Shown here: piece by piece, positions 1 through 13,528 of the stretch
Numbering within the stretch: position 1 is the stretch's first letter
Layout of the letters: the number at the start of each line of letters is the position of its first letter
Assembly (NCBI RefSeq): GCF_001625215.2
Contig: NC_030383.2
Location: forward strand, 63,912,949 to 63,976,948
Direction of reading: 5' to 3'
Source: Daucus carota subsp. sativus
Taxonomy: Eukaryota > Streptophyta > Magnoliopsida > Apiales > Apiaceae
Length of the DNA stretch: 64,000 bases
Translations under genes and position numbers: made by a program
The notes under the pieces: model-generated
Databases searched by the model: none
Told to the model about the DNA's origin: nothing
Seen by the model: the letters and a program-made list of their open reading frames with translations, nothing else

Positions 1-130
1 TCCCAAATTCCCGAGTTTGGATCATGTTACTGGATCAAGAAACATGACCATGGAGGACTTCGATGCTGCCGTTGTTGAAGCATATACCATGTCAAAAATG
101 ACACTAGAGCATCCTAATGCCTCACCATAG
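1..130 (+). pseudogene. Last exon of the MNDEY gene from the preceding array copy
   Basis: Reads MTMEDFDAAVVEAYTMSKMT, then LEHPNASP, then TAG at 128-130. It is the 3' end of the exon whose 5' part lies before the unit boundary, as seen intact at 5,311-5,562, 10,270-10,515 and 15,220-15,465. The upstream half in A-C has in-frame stops, so the join is broken in these copies. The short acidic-to-hydrophobic peptide looks like real protein sequence, but I cannot assign a family. Confidence 0.4.
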
Positions 131-3100
131 GCTTCTGAACATGATTCATTTAATCGTAAATCCTCATTTAATTATAGTACCTAAGCTAATTATATATCAT
201 GATACCTAATTATAGCTCGAATGAATGATACATTACGGAGTTCAAGAAACCAATAATGGAATAAAATTTGTAAAAATAAGGAGCTCTTGGTAGTTATATC
301 GACGCTTAGTTTTCAAAATATTAATTCATGTTGTGTTGTATGAGTGGGTATTTGTTTTTATAGAAAGTTAAGAAAATTTCATTTTAATAAATACATGTGT
401 TTTTAGTGTTGCTAATTATCAAAAACTGAATCTTTGAGCTACACAACAGATATATGTTTATGTGTCTCTCTATCTCTTCTGGTAATTTTTTTGCTAATAC
501 TTACGATCTAATATTCATTAGTTTTGCTAAAATAAAAATTCAATGTTTGAGTGACCTCCTCTGTATATAAGGTTATACATCAATAAAGCGGCTAGGTATG
601 ATAATTTTTTTGTAGTGATAGCTATAATTTTTAATGTTAAGATTTTTAAGCGTACTTAAGTGTGGGTTCCCGCCTATCAATTTATTGAGGTTTTTTCTAG
701 AAAAGTACTGATTTGGACATGATAAATAGTCAATAATCTTGGTTAATTTTTGCCGGTTAGTTTGACGAGAAAACTCGAAAACTTAACATGCGATCAGGTG
801 GGCCTTTGTTCTTTTAGGAAAAATTAAGATGATTAGTGATTGTTTCCATCAATAAAAATTAAGTGGTGAACTGAAATTTCTTCCGATTGTCCAACATTTT
901 GGATTTTCATAAGAATTTAAAACTTGGATTGTAAATTCTGAAACCCAGATATTAAAGTTTTTATTGTTATGCAATATAAGAACTTAAGTTATCCATGAAA
1001 TTTGGTTGTGATAAGTGACACTAACCTAAACTTCAGCTTTAATATAGTTTAGTTGTTCTTATTTTTGACATGACAAGCAACAATTTTTTTTCTTGTGAGG
1101 GAATTAATTAGAACTAAGAGGCGAATAAGTTTTAAATTTCTGATAGTGTACCTCGTTTAATGAATTAGTTCACACTTAATTTTTAAAGTTCTCATAGAGG
1201 TGTTAAGTATACGGGTGAATTTAGTAAAATCAATGGTATAGTTTATGTGATGACTTCACCATACACTCTTTAGTCTAATGAGGTGGTAGAAAGAAAGAGC
1301 ATAGCATTTAAATATATGATTAATATTATGCTTCTTAAATATGCCTTGTGTATAGAGTAACTATGGACAAGACGTCTTATGAATTATTGGAAGACAAAAA
1401 GACTAGTTTAAAATATCTTTGTGTGTGTGAGAGTGTCTTACTCTTCGTGTGTGAGAGTGTATTATTATATTACTTGTCCGGGAAAACAAGAGAAAGAAAC
1501 AAGGACTAAAAATTGTTAATTGCATCTCTTTGGGCTATCTTGAAACCTCTATTATGAGATTTTTAGTAAGAAAATCTAACATAGATGGTATATTGGCCAA
1601 CATGATAGTTGAATTTTGTGATGCAACATTATTTGAGAATGTGTCATGAAAACTCGTATACCTCATGGTACTTCTGATGATGATTTCTTACTCACACATC
1701 TTTCATTCCTGATCATGTGGAAATGATGACAAATATAGGAGAGATCTTGGTAGTAGATCTACTCTTAATGGAGTAGATAATCTAGAAGTAAGCGTGTAAA
1801 GGTAGTCAAAAACTTTGGATGTGACTTTATCACTTATGATATCGAGAATGAACCTCTAAATTTTCGACAAGCCATGAATTCTTCCCTTCCGGAGTCTAGA
1901 TATTGGAAAGGCCATTAAAGAGTGAGATTGATTGTATTTTCAAATTTGTAAGACATTATGCGTGAATGAGATTGGATATGATGATTGAAAATATGTTAAA
2001 AATGGTATGTGATTATTATTTCAAGTTGTAATAAATATAATATACTCCCTCCGTCCCTTTTTACATGTCCCTTTTGAAAAAAAAAATTGTCCCAAATTAC
2101 TTGTCCACTTCTCTTTTCAAAGCAACTTTTTGTATGTTTTTTCAAAATGTAACAACTTCCAATGTTTGACTAGCATATATATATACACAACTCTATCTAA
2201 TTCATTACATTTATGAGGGATATGTATGAAAACAAGATATCCATCTAACATTTTCTTAAGATGCATTATTTTTTCAAAAGGGACAAGTAAAAAGGGACGG
2301 AGGGAGTATTATTTTATGATAATAGATGATATAGAATCTTGCTACAGGTCTTTAGAGGTTGCAGGAAATGTTTGGCTATATTATTTTACTAGGGGGAATG
2401 ATCCTTTGAAGTGCCATTGTTTTACATATTATCTAGCTTATGACCCATGCCAAGCATAGGTTTAAATAATTTTTTATTTTTTATTTATTATAATTATAAT
2501 CATTTTATTTAGTTACATTATAATCTTCTTAATATACTTATTTACATGATCATAATCGTTGTTTAGATATTAAATTTTCAATGTATTGACATTTAATCCT
2601 ATTTAAAATTTTGATTTTATCTAAAAAACATATATTCTCAAATACATGTTATGATATGAATTTATTTCAGAATAATATTTTTTAATTTGACTAAGATATT
2701 AGATTTATTAGATTGGTTTGGGTAGAAAGAAAAATCATAATAATCCTGTGTGACAAGGATATTATTGACTTAGGTTGGGACCCAACCATATTTTTATCAA
2801 AATATTTAGCAAATTCTAGGTGATTATCGAAATATAAGAAGTATAAATGAGATGACTAAAAACATTTGAGAGGTAAAAATTGATTTAACTAATATAACTT
2901 TTAAAAATTAAAATTTTAGGATATGACTTTCAAAAATATAATAACAAGTTTCTCTAATTCCGCAAAATGTACATCAATATTTTTGTTTATGAATATCAAA
3001 TAATCTCGTGGAGGCATAGTTTATTTAAATAAAATTCAAAAATTAAGAAGTTATTAATATAGATATATAAATAAACTATACACTTGAGTCTAACTTTTTG

Positions 3101-3400
3101 AAAACTTTAGTCATTTGCCTATTCAAATAGTTTATTTGAATAAAATATAAAAAATATAACACAAAGTACATAAAAAATAATAAAAATTATTGAATATCTA
3201 AGTCAAAGAAAATATACACAAGGATTGAAATGAAATATCTCTTCTCAAATAACATTTTAATTTAAAGAAATATACATTTTTTACATATTATTTACCCAAT
3301 TTTATTATTTTAATAAATTGGTGATATTAAGAAATTTGTAGTTTGAATTTGACGATTTTTGATGGTCATAGTTATTTCCAAAACTTAAAAAACTCTTATA
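131..3400. other. Non-coding AT-rich part of unit A
   Basis: No credible exon is visible here apart from the MITE. The part from about 2,860 to 3,350 is the conserved upstream region of the MNDEY gene, since it also precedes copies D (17,411-17,930) and E (23,700-24,300). A shorter relative lies downstream of the F-box fragment at 5,040-5,270. The equivalent blocks in B (5,563-8,550), C (10,516-13,500) and D (15,466-17,407) are the same. Confidence 0.7.
2045..2306. mobile_element. Stowaway MITE (Tc1/mariner), present only in unit A
   Basis: The ends are perfect inverted repeats CTCCCTCCGTCCC and GGGACGGAGGGAG, flanked by TA at 2,043-2,044 and 2,307-2,308. The same locus in B (about 7,454), C and D has a single TA, the precise empty site. 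At 262 bp it fits a non-autonomous Stowaway element. The short reading frame overlapping its right end is not a gene. Confidence 0.95.
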
Positions 3401-3429
3401 ATAGTTGGATCTCAAAATTTTAAAAGCCC

Positions 3430-4280
3430 GTTACATACGGAGAGCCCAACCAGGCCCAAAATTAGCATACCAAAATCACATATTTTGGGGTCTTAGGGTT
3501 TGCTTATTAGGGTTCGCCTATTTAGTCTGGTGGTTGCGCCGCACTACTTGTGCTCTGCCCTGCCATTCTGAAGCTGCTATTATGAATGATGAGTATATTA
3601 TTTATCCTCATGATACATGCCAAGTAAGTGTTATAGGTAGATTTAACAATTTATTCAATCTTTCATTTACATCGATTTCAATCGAATCCTTAATTGGCTT
3701 ATGATGTATTAAAATTATAAGTTTTTGAAGAATTAATATGTTTTGATGTACAAACAAACTCGAATAAGCTCACCTTTGTTGGTCTAGGGGTTTTAATAGT
3801 CTGTATGATATGTGATACTAGGCTCAATCAAGGGTGTACTTGTACTTACTCATTGCTTCCGTTCCTTTCAAGTGCTAGCTATGTGTTCTTTGTTTAATCT
3901 TCTGATTAATCTTATCTGTTTGTGTTGGTTGGTCTCTGCAGGTGGAAAGGAGGAGAGGTTTTGAAAACAAAGAGGAAATAGATAATGTATGGTGATAATT
4001 GATGTTAAAGTTTGTCAATTTACTAGAGATGACATAAAATCTTGGAAAAAATTGTAGAAAGTTCAGCTCACAACTTTATTGTGGCCCACATTGAATTTCC
4101 TTCGCAATATGATCTCAAGAAATTTTTTTATCATCTTCAGTTTAGCTTCTTATAGATTTATTTTGTTTAACTCACCTACCATATTCTTTAGTGTTCAACT
4201 AATATATATTAATGAAATACTTGCAGCAAATAATGAAGAAAATGCTCCATGAGAATCATGTCCATGACACCTCTGTCAAG
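3430..4280 (+). pseudogene. MNDEY gene, exons a-c, unit A
   Basis: A leader with AGGGTTT telo-box motifs precedes an ATG at 3,582. Exon a (3,582-3,623) encodes MNDEYIIYPHDTCQ and ends at GTAAGT. Exon b (3,942-3,986) follows a CTGCAG acceptor and encodes VERRRGFENKEEIDN before GTATGG. Exon c ends at 4,280 before GTAATT but, compared with copies D and E, has lost bases after NNEENAP and runs into a stop. A longer open frame starting at 3,405 crosses the leader and is not the gene. No family recognised; probably dead in A-C. Confidence 0.5.
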
Positions 4281-4482
4281 GTAATTTTATTTTTCTTTCA
4301 CATAAATAGATTATGTATTGATATGTATATATATATGGTCATGTCCATGATTTTTTTTGTTGATTAAAATATGTGTATATATATGGTTATGCCTGGTCTG
4401 ATTCATATATGTAATTATATCTTTACTTGTTTGTTTTTGAAGATGGAGATGGAGTGAATCCTGATTTGGCGATTCATCCACA

Positions 4483-4773
4483 ATGGCGTTTCTACAGGAC
4501 ATGGAAGAGGAGACAAACAAAGATGGAGAGGATCCTGATATGGTTGGTTCAACCACAGTGATGTTCCCTTTTGTTTCAGCAGCAATGGATATACAGTGTT
4601 ACCTCTGGAACCCAACAACCAAGCAGTGCAAGGAATTTCCTAGATTTTCCTGTTATGCCAAGGCTTTGGAAGGCAAGGATACCCTCTCCGATGACTACAA
4701 AGTTGCTTCGCACAGGTTCAAGACGCATAAAGTAAAGCCCATGGACCAAAAGAATTCTAAGTTTAGGAGGTAG
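4483..4773 (+). pseudogene. F-box-associated (FBA) domain fragment, unit A
   Basis: An open frame of 96 codons. Its middle part, LWNPTTKQCKEFP followed by LSDDYKVASHRF, has the hallmark pattern of the F-box-associated interaction domain of plant F-box proteins: an LWNP motif, then a D-Y-K-V strand. The N-terminal F-box and most of the FBA beta-propeller are missing, so it is a fragment about a quarter of the usual length. It follows a plausible acceptor (TTTTTGAAG) in the intron between exons c and e of the MNDEY gene. Whether it is transcribed or spliced to anything is unknown. The frame is intact in all three array copies, but they are too young for that to show selection. Confidence 0.6.
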
Positions 4774-4854
4774 TGAAAAAAAATGCTAGATTAATTGTTT
4801 ATATGCTTATGGGTGCATATTACAAGTATGTAAATACATACATGTATGTACTAT

Positions 4855-5045
4855 TATTCTTTCCTTGTATATTTAAAATCATGTATATATATGTATATGA
4901 TTTTTAAAATTTTAATTTTTAAGGTACGAGGGTGGAATAAGTGTGAATCAATATGTGTGTTGTTTTGTTTGCAGAACAATAGTTGCAACTTAATCAAGAC
5001 TACTTACTATGGTCAAAAGAGGTAAAATAATAATTTGAAGAAGAT
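4855..5045 (+). other. 191-bp segment present only in unit A, with an exon-like piece
   Basis: It contains a pyrimidine-rich acceptor (TTGTTTTGTTTGCAG) followed by about 48 bases and then GTAAAA, so it may be a small exon of the captured F-box region. In B and C the flanks are joined at a 2-base AT microhomology, which fits a simple deletion. Confidence 0.5.
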
Positions 5046-5310
5046 AATTTTTAGAAACAGAATTTTTAGGATTGACTTTTGAAAAATAAAATGAGAATGT
5101 TTAAAAGTTTCGTTAATCACCTGTATTGTGTATCAAAAAAGTTTATTTAATAATATCAAACAAACTTATTTTTTCTAAAAAAGTCAAGACATAGTTCATT
5201 TGAATAAAATTTGAAATTAAGAAATTACTAATATATTTACACACATACACTATATTTTTCCCCAATTTAAAATATGTGTGCATATCTGTTTCGAAAAATT
5301 TAATTTTTCA

Positions 5311-5562
5311 AAAATTTTGGTATACCACCGTTGTTATCCTAATCTCTCTCGGAGCAATACCATCCCTATATAGAACGGACCCGATTTCCAGGTATATGTA
5401 TCATGGACTTGAGCCGAGAGCTTAATACCTGATCCCAAATTCCCGAGTTTGGATCATGTTACTGGATCAAGAAACATGACCATGGAGGACTTCGATGCTG
5501 CCGTTGTTGAAGCATATACCATGTCAAAAATGACACTAGAGCATCCTAATGCCTCACCATAG
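5311..5562 (+). pseudogene. Exon e and terminal exon of the MNDEY gene across the A/B junction
   Basis: Similar to the D exon at 19,154-19,323: SEQYHPYIERTRFPG here against SEQYDPYQERGRFPRG in D. The frame is interrupted here. The 3' part encodes MTMEDFDAAVVEAYTMSKMT and a stop. The same block recurs at 10,270-10,515 and 15,220-15,465. Confidence 0.45.
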
Positions 5563-8500
5563 GCTTCTGAACATGATTCATTTAATCGTAAATCCTCATT
5601 TAATTATAGTACCTAAGCTAATTATATATCATGATACCTAATTATAGCTCGAATGAATGATACATTACGGAGTTCAAGAAACCAATAATGGAATAAAATT
5701 TGTAAAAATAAGGAGCTCTTGGTAGTTATATCGACGCTTAGTTTTCAAAATATTAATTCATGTTGTGTTGTATGAGTGGGTATTTGTTTTTATAGAAAGT
5801 TAAGAAAATTTCATTTTAATAAATACATGTGTTTTTAGTGTTGCTAATTATCAAAAACTGAATCTTTGAGCTACACAACAGATATATGTTTATGTGTCTC
5901 TCTATCTCTTCTGGTAATTTTTTTGCTAATACTTACGATCTAATATTCATTAGTTTTGCTAAAATAAAAATTCAATGTTTGAGTGACCTCCTCTGTATAT
6001 AAGGTTATACATCAATAAAGCGGCTAGGTATGATAATTTTTTTGTAGTGATAGCTATAATTTTTAATGTTAAGATTTTTAAGCGTACTTAAGTGTGGGTT
6101 CCCGCCTATCAATTTATTGAGGTTTTTTCTTGAAAAGTACTGATTTGGACATGATAAATAGTCAATAATCTTGGTTAATTTTTGCCGGTTAGTTTGACGA
6201 GAAAACTCGAAAACTTAACATGCGATCAGGTGGGCCTTTGTTCTTTTAGGAAAAATTAAGATGATTAGTGATTGTTTCCATCAATAAAAATTAAGTGGTG
6301 AACTGAAATTTCTTCCGATTGTCCAACATTTTGGATTTTCATAAGAATTTAAAACTTGGATTGTAAATTCTGAAACCCAGATATTAAAGTTTTTATTGTT
6401 ATGCAATATAAGAACTTAAGTTATCCATGAAATTTGGTTGTGATAAGTGACACTAACCTAAACTTCAGCTTTAATATAGTTTAGTTGTTCTTATTTTTGA
6501 CATGACAAGCAACAATTTTTTTTCTTGTGAGGGAATTAATTAGAACTAAGAGGCGAATAAGTTTTAAATTTCTGATAGTGTACCTCGTTTAATGAATTAG
6601 TTCACACTTAATTTTTAAAGTTCTGATAGAGGTGTTAAGTATACGGGTGGTATAGTTTATGTGATGACTTCACCATACACTCTTTAGTCTAATGAGGTGG
6701 TAGAAAGAAAGAGCATAGCATTTAAATATATGATTAATATTATGCTTCTTAAATATGGCTTGTGTATAGAGTAACTATGGACAAGACGTCTTATGAATTA
6801 TTGGAAGACAAAAAGACTAGTTTAAAATATCTTTGTGTGTGTGAGAGTGTCTTACTCTTCGTGTGTGAGAGTGTATTACTATATTACTTGTCCGGGAAAA
6901 CAAGAGAAAGAAACAAGGACTAAAAATTGTTAATTGCATCTCTTTGGGCTATCTTGAAACCTCTATTATGAGATTTTTAGTAAGAAAATCTAACATAGAT
7001 GGTATATTGGCCAACATGATAGTTGAATTTTGTGATGCAACATTATTTGAGAATGTGTCATGAAAACTCGTATACCTCATGGTACTTATGATGATGATTT
7101 CTTACTCACACATCTTTCATTCCTGATGTGGAAATGATGACAAATATAGGAGAGATCTTGGTAGTAGATCTACTCTTAATGGAGTAGATAATCTAGAAGT
7201 AAGCGTGTAAAGGTAGTCAAAAACTTTGGATGTGATTTTATCACTTATGATATCGAGAATGAACCTCTAAATTTTCGACAAGCCATGAATTCTTCCCTTC
7301 CGGAGTCTAGATATTGGAAAGACCATTAAAGAGTGAGATTGATTGTATTTTCGAATTTGTAAGACATTATGCGTGAATGAGATTGGATATGATGATTGAA
7401 AATATGTTAAAAATGGTATGTGATTATTATTTCAAGTTGTAATAAATATAATATATTATTTTATGATAATAGATGATATAGAATCTTGCTACAGGTCTTT
7501 AGAGGTTGCAGGAAATGTTTGGCTATATTATTTTACTAGGGGGAATGATCCTTTGAAGTGCCATTGTTTTACATATTATCTAGCTTATGACCCATGCCAA
7601 GCATAGGTTTAAATAATTTTTTATTTTTTATTTATTATAATTATAATCATTTTATTTAGTTACATTATAATCTTCTTAATATACTTATTTACATGATCAT
7701 AATCGTTGTTTAGATATTAAATTTTCAATGTATTGACATTTAATCCTATTTAAAATTTTGATTTTATCTAAAAAACATATATTCTCAAATACATGTTATG
7801 ATATGAATTTATTTCAGAATAATATTTTTTAATTTGACTAAGATATTAGATTTATTAGATTGGTTTGGGTAGAAAGAAAAATCATAATAATCCTGTGTGA
7901 CAAGGATATTATTGACTTAGGTTGGGACCCAACCATATTTTTATCAAAATATTTAGCAAATTCTAGGTGATTATCGAAATATAAGAAGTATAAATGAGAT
8001 GACTAAAAACATTTGAGAGGTAAAAATTGATTTAACTAATATAACTTTTAAAAATTAAAATTTTAGGATATGACTTTCAAAAATATAATAACAAGTTTCT
8101 CTAATTCCGCAAAATGTACATCAATATTTTTGTTTATGAATATCAAATAATCTCGTGGAGGCATAGTTTATTTAAATAAAATTCAAAAATTAAGAAGTTA
8201 TTAATATAGATATATAAATAAACTATACACTTGAGTCTAACTTTTTGAAAACTTTAGTCAATTGCCTATTCAAATAGTTTATTTGAATAAAATATAAAAA
8301 ATATAACACAAAGTACATAAAAAATAATAAAAATTATTGAATATCTAAGTCAAAGAAAATATACACAAGGATTGAAATTAAATATCTCTTCTCAAATAAC
8401 ATTTTAATTTAAAGAAATATACATTTTTTACATATTATTTACCCAATTTTATTATTTTAATAAATTGGTGATATTAAGAAATTTGTAGTTTGAATTTGAC

Positions 8501-8576
8501 GATTTTTGATGGTCATAGTTATTTCCAAAACTTAAAAAACTCTTATAATAGTTGGATCTCAAAATTTTAAAAGCCC

Positions 8577-9425
8577 GTTACATACGGAGAGCCCAACCAG
8601 GCCCAAAATTAGCATACCAAAATCACATATTTTGGGGTCTTAGGGTTTGCTTATTAGGGTTCGCCTATTTAGTCTGGTGGTTGCGCCACACTACTTGTGC
8701 TCTGCCCTGCCATTCTGAAGCTGCTATTATGAATGATGAGTATATTATTTATCCTCATGATACATGCCAAGTAAGTGTTATAGGTAGATTTAACAATTTA
8801 TTCAATCTTTCATTTACATCGATTTCAATCGAATCCTTAATTGGCTTATGATGTATTAAAATTATAAGTTTTTGAAGAATTAATATGTTTTGATGTACAA
8901 ACAAACTCGAATAAGCTCACCTTTGTTGGTCTAGGGGTTTTAATAGTCTGTATGATATGTGATACTAGGCTCAATCAAGGGTGTACTTGTACTTACTCAT
9001 TGCTTCCGTTCCTTTCAAGTGCTAGCTATGTGTTCTTTGTTTAATCTTCTGATTAATCTTATCTGTTTGTGTTGGTTGGTCTGCAGGTGGAAAGGAGGAG
9101 GGGTTTTGAAAACAAAGAGGAAATAGATAATGTATGGTGATAATTGATGTTAAAGTTTGTCAATTTACTAGAGATGACATAAAATCTTGGAAAAAATTGT
9201 AGAAAGTTCAGCTCACAACTTTATTGTGGCCCACATTGAATTTCCTTCGCAATATGATCTCAAGAAATTTTTTTATCATCTTCAGTTTAGCTTCTTATAG
9301 ATTTATTTTGTTTAACTCACCTACCATATTCTTTAGTGTTCAACCAATATATATTAATGAAATACTTGCAGCAAATAATGAAGAAAATGCTCCATGAGAA
9401 TCATGTCCATGACACCTCTGTCAAG
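8577..9425 (+). pseudogene. MNDEY gene, exons a-c, unit B
   Basis: Same structure as in unit A, with the first ATG at 8,729 (MNDEYIIYPHDTCQ, then GTAAGT). Exon b is GGAGGAGGGG rather than GGAGGAGAGG. Exon c carries the same deletion and stop. No function recognised. Confidence 0.5.
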
Positions 9426-9627
9426 GTAATTTTATTTTTCTTTCACATAAATAGATTATGTATTGATATGTATATATATATGGTCATGTCCATGATTTTT
9501 TTTGTTGATTAAAATATGTGTATATATATGGTTATGCCTGGTCTGATTCATATATGTAATTATATCTTTACTTGTTTGTTTTTGAAGATGGAGATGGAGT
9601 GAATCCTGATTTGGCGATTCATCCACA

Positions 9628-9918
9628 ATGGCGTTTCTACAGGACATGGAAGAGGAGACAAACAAAGATGGAGAGGATCCTGATATGGTTGGTTCAACCA
9701 CAGTGATGTTCCCTTTTGTTTCAGCAGCAATGGATATACAGTGTTACCTCTGGAACCCAACAACCAAGCAGTGCAAGGAATTTCCTAGATTTTCCTGTTA
9801 TGCCAAGGCTTTGGAAGGCAAGGATACCCTCTCCGATGACTACAAAGTTGCTTCGCACAGGTTCAAGACGCATAAAGTAAAGCCCATGGACCAAAAGAAT
9901 TCTAAGTTTAGGAGGTAG
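9628..9918 (+). pseudogene. F-box-associated (FBA) domain fragment, unit B
   Basis: Encodes the same 96-residue protein as the unit A copy. Downstream, the 191-bp segment containing a possible further exon is deleted, joining position 9,998 directly to the AATTTTTAG sequence. Confidence 0.6.
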
Positions 9919-12900
9919 TGAAAAAAAATGCTAGATTAATTGTTTATATGCTTATGGGTGCATATTACAAGTATGTAAATACATACATGTATGTACTATA
10001 ATTTTTAGAAACAGAATTTTTAGGATTGACTTTTGAAAAATAAAATAAGAATGTTTAAAAGTTTCGTTAATCACCTGTATTGTGTATCAAAAAGTTTATT
10101 TAATAATATCAAACAAACTTATTTTTTCTAAAAAAGTCAAGACATAGTTCATTTGAATAAAATTTGAAATTAAGAAATTACTAATATATTTACACACATA
10201 CACTATATTTTTCCCCAATTTAAAATATGTGTGCATATCTGTTTCGAAAAATTTAATTTTTCAAAAATTTTGGTATACCACCGTTGTTATCCTAATCTCT
10301 CTCGGAGCAATACCATCCCTATATAGAACGGACCCGATTTCCAGGTATATGTATCATGGACTTGAGCCGAGAGCTTAATACCTGATCCCAAATTCCCGAG
10401 TTTGGATCATGTTACTGGATCAAGAAACATGACCATGGAGGACTTCGATGCTGCCGTTGTTGAAGCATATACCATGTCAAAAATGACACTAGAGCATCCT
10501 AATGCCTCACCATAGGCTTCTGAACATGATTCATTTAATCGTAAATCCTCATTTAATTATAGTACCTAAGCTAATTATATATCATGATACCTAATTATAG
10601 CTCGAATGAATGATACATTACGGAGTTCAAGAAACCAATAATGGAATAAAATTTGTAAAAATAAGGAGCTCTTGGTAGTTATATCGACGCTTAGTTTTCA
10701 AAATATTAATTCATGTTGTGTTGTATGAGTGGGTATTTGTTTTTATAGAAAGTTAAGAAAATTTCATTTTAATAAATACATGTGTTTTTAGTGTTGCTAA
10801 TTATCAAAAACTGAATCTTTGAGCTACACAACAGATATATGTTTATGTGTCTCTCTATCTCTTCTGGTAATTTTTTTGCTAATACTTACGATCTAATATT
10901 CATTAGTTTTGCTAAAATAAAAATTCAATGTTTGAGTGACCTCCTCTGTATATAAGGTTATACATCAATAAAGCGGCTAGGTATGATAATTTTTTTTAGT
11001 GATAGCTATAATTTTTAATGTTAAGATTTTTAAGCGTACTTAAGTGTGGGTTCCCGCCTATCAATTTATTGAGGTTTTTTCTAGAAAAGTACTGATTTGG
11101 ACATGATAAATAGTCAATAATCTTGGTTAATTTTTGCCGGTTAGTTTGACGAGAAAACTCGAAAACTTAACATGCGATCAGGTGGGCCTTTGTTCTTTTA
11201 GGAAAAATTAAGATGATTAGTGATTGTTTCCATCAATAAAAATTAAGTGGTGAACTGAAATTTCTTCCGATTGTCCAACATTTTGGATTTTCATAAGAAT
11301 TTAAAACTTGGATTGTAAATTCTGAAACCCAGATATTAAAGTTTTTATTGTTATGCAATATAAGAACTTAAGTTATCCATGAAATTTGGTTGTGATAAGT
11401 GACACTAACCTAAACTTCAGCTTTAATATAGTTTAGTTGTTCTTATTTTTGACATGACAAGCAACAATTTTTTTTCTTGTGAGGGAATTAATTAGAACTA
11501 AGAGGCGAATAAGTTTTAAATTTCTGATAGTGTACCTCGTTTAATGAATTAGTTCACACTTAATTTTTAAAGTTCTGATAGAGGTGTTAAGTATACGGGT
11601 GGTATAGTTTATGTGATGACTTCACCATACACTCTTTAGTCTAATGAGGTGGTAGAAAGAAAGAGCATAGCATTTAAATATATGATTAATATTATGCTTC
11701 TTAAATATGGCTTGTGTATAGAGTAACTATGGACAAGACGTCTTATGAATTATTGGAAGACAAAAAGACTAGTTTAAAATATCTTTGTGTGTGTGAGAGT
11801 GTCTTACTCTTCGTGTGTGAGAGTGTATTACTATATTACTTGTCCGGGAAAACAAGAGAAAGAAACAAGGACTAAAAATTGTTAATTGCATCTCTTTGGG
11901 CTATCTTGAAACCTCTATTATGAGATTTTTAGTAAGAAAATCTAACATAGATGGTATATTGGCCAACATGATAGTTGAATTTTGTGATGCAACATTATTT
12001 GAGAATGTGTCATGAAAACTCGTATACCTCATGGTACTTCTGATGATGATTTCTTACTCACACATCTTTCATTCCTGATGTGGAAATGATGACAAATATA
12101 GGAGAGATCTTGGTAGTAGATCTACTCTTAATGGAGTAGATAATCTAGAAGTAAGCGTGTAAAGGTAGTCAAAAACTTTGGATGTGATTTTATCACTTAT
12201 GATATCGAGAATGAACCTCTAAATTTTCGACAAGCCATGAATTCTTCCCTTCCGGAGTCTAGATATTGGAAAGACCATTAAAGAGTGAGATTGATTGTAT
12301 TTTCGAATTTGTAAGACATTATGCGTGAATGAGATTGGATATGATGATTGAAAATATGTTAAAAATGGTATGTGATTATTATTTCAAGTTGTAATAAATA
12401 TAATATATTATTTTATGATAATAGATGATATAGAATCTTGCTACAGGTCTTTAGAGGTTGCAGGAAATGTTTGGCTATATTATTTTACTAGGGGGAATGA
12501 TCCTTTGAAGTGCCATTGTTTTACATATTATCTAGCTTATGACCCATGCCAAGCATAGGTTTAAATAATTTTTTATTTTTTATTTATTATAATTATAATC
12601 ATTTTATTTAGTTACATTATAATCTTCTTAATATACTTATTTACATGATCATAATCGTTGTTTAGATATTAAATTTTCAATGTATTGACATTTAATCCTA
12701 TTTAAAATTTTGATTTTATCTAAAAAACATATATTCTCAAATACATGTTATGATATGAATTTATTTCAGAATAATATTTTTTAATTTGACTAAGATATTA
12801 GATTTATTAGATTGGTTTGGGTAGAAAGAAAAATCATAATAATCCTGTGTGACAAGGATATTATTGACTTAGGTTGGGACCCAACCATATTTTTATCAAA

Positions 12901-13528
12901 ATATTTAGCAAATTCTAGGTGATTATCGAAATATAAGAAGTATAAATGAGATGACTAAAAACATTTGAGAGGTAAAAATTGATTTAACTAATATAACTTT
13001 TAAAAATTAAAATTTTAGGATATGACTTTCAAAAATATAATAACAAGTTTCTCTAATTCCGCAAAATGTACATCAATATTTTTGTTTATGAATATCAAAT
13101 AATCTCGTGGAGGCATAGTTTATTTAAATAAAATTCAAAAATTAAGAAGTTATTAATATAGATATATAAATAAACTATACACTTGAGTCTAACTTTTTGA
13201 AAACTTTAGTCAATTGCCTATTCAAATAGTTTATTTGAATAAAATATAAAAAATATAACACAAAGTACATAAAAAATAATAAAAATTATTGAATATCTAA
13301 GTCAAAGAAAATATACACAAGGATTGAAATTAAATATCTCTTCTCAAATAACATTTTAATTTAAAGAAATATACATTTTTTACATATTATTTACCCAATT
13401 TTATTATTTTAATAAATTGGTGATATTAAGAAATTTGTAGTTTGAATTTGACGATTTTTGATGGTCATAGTTATTTCCAAAACTTAAAAAACTCTTATAA
13501 TAGTTGGATCTCAAAATTTTAAAAGCCC

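Larger units (their letters stand above)
1..5432 (+). repeat. Tandem repeat unit A (5.43 kb)
   Basis: First of a head-to-tail array. The sequence at position 1 recurs at 5,433, 10,386 and 15,336, and identity over kilobases is almost complete. Unit A is about 480 bp longer than B and C. It carries a 262-bp Stowaway MITE (2,045-2,306), an 18-bp segment near 1,217-1,234 missing from the other copies, and a 191-bp stretch at about 4,855-5,045 missing from B and C. The unit boundary is arbitrary because the window starts inside the array. Contents are a long AT-rich stretch without coding signal (about 131-3,400), then exons of an unrecognised gene and an F-box fragment. Confidence 0.95.
5433..10385 (+). 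repeat. Tandem repeat unit B (4.95 kb)
   Basis: Near-identical copy of unit A without the MITE (the empty TA site is at about 7,454), without the 18-bp segment and without the 191-bp 3' segment. It is closest to unit C, which has nearly the same length (4,953 against 4,950 bp) and differs only by scattered substitutions and microsatellite changes. This points to a very recent duplication. Confidence 0.95.

Noticed and set aside
3490-3520. TTAGGGTTT-like sequence as telomeric repeat
   Set aside because: Single or few AGGGTTT boxes in a leader are plant telo-box promoter motifs; there is no tandem telomere array.
3405-3704. 99-codon open frame repeated at 8,552 and 13,504
   Set aside because: It runs through the leader, exon a and into the intron past GTAAGT; the protein has no family features and the frame in copy D differs. 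The shorter MNDEY start is the credible one.
4311-4618. Minus-strand frames opposite the F-box fragment
   Set aside because: They are shadows of the plus-strand FBA frame and of a TA microsatellite.
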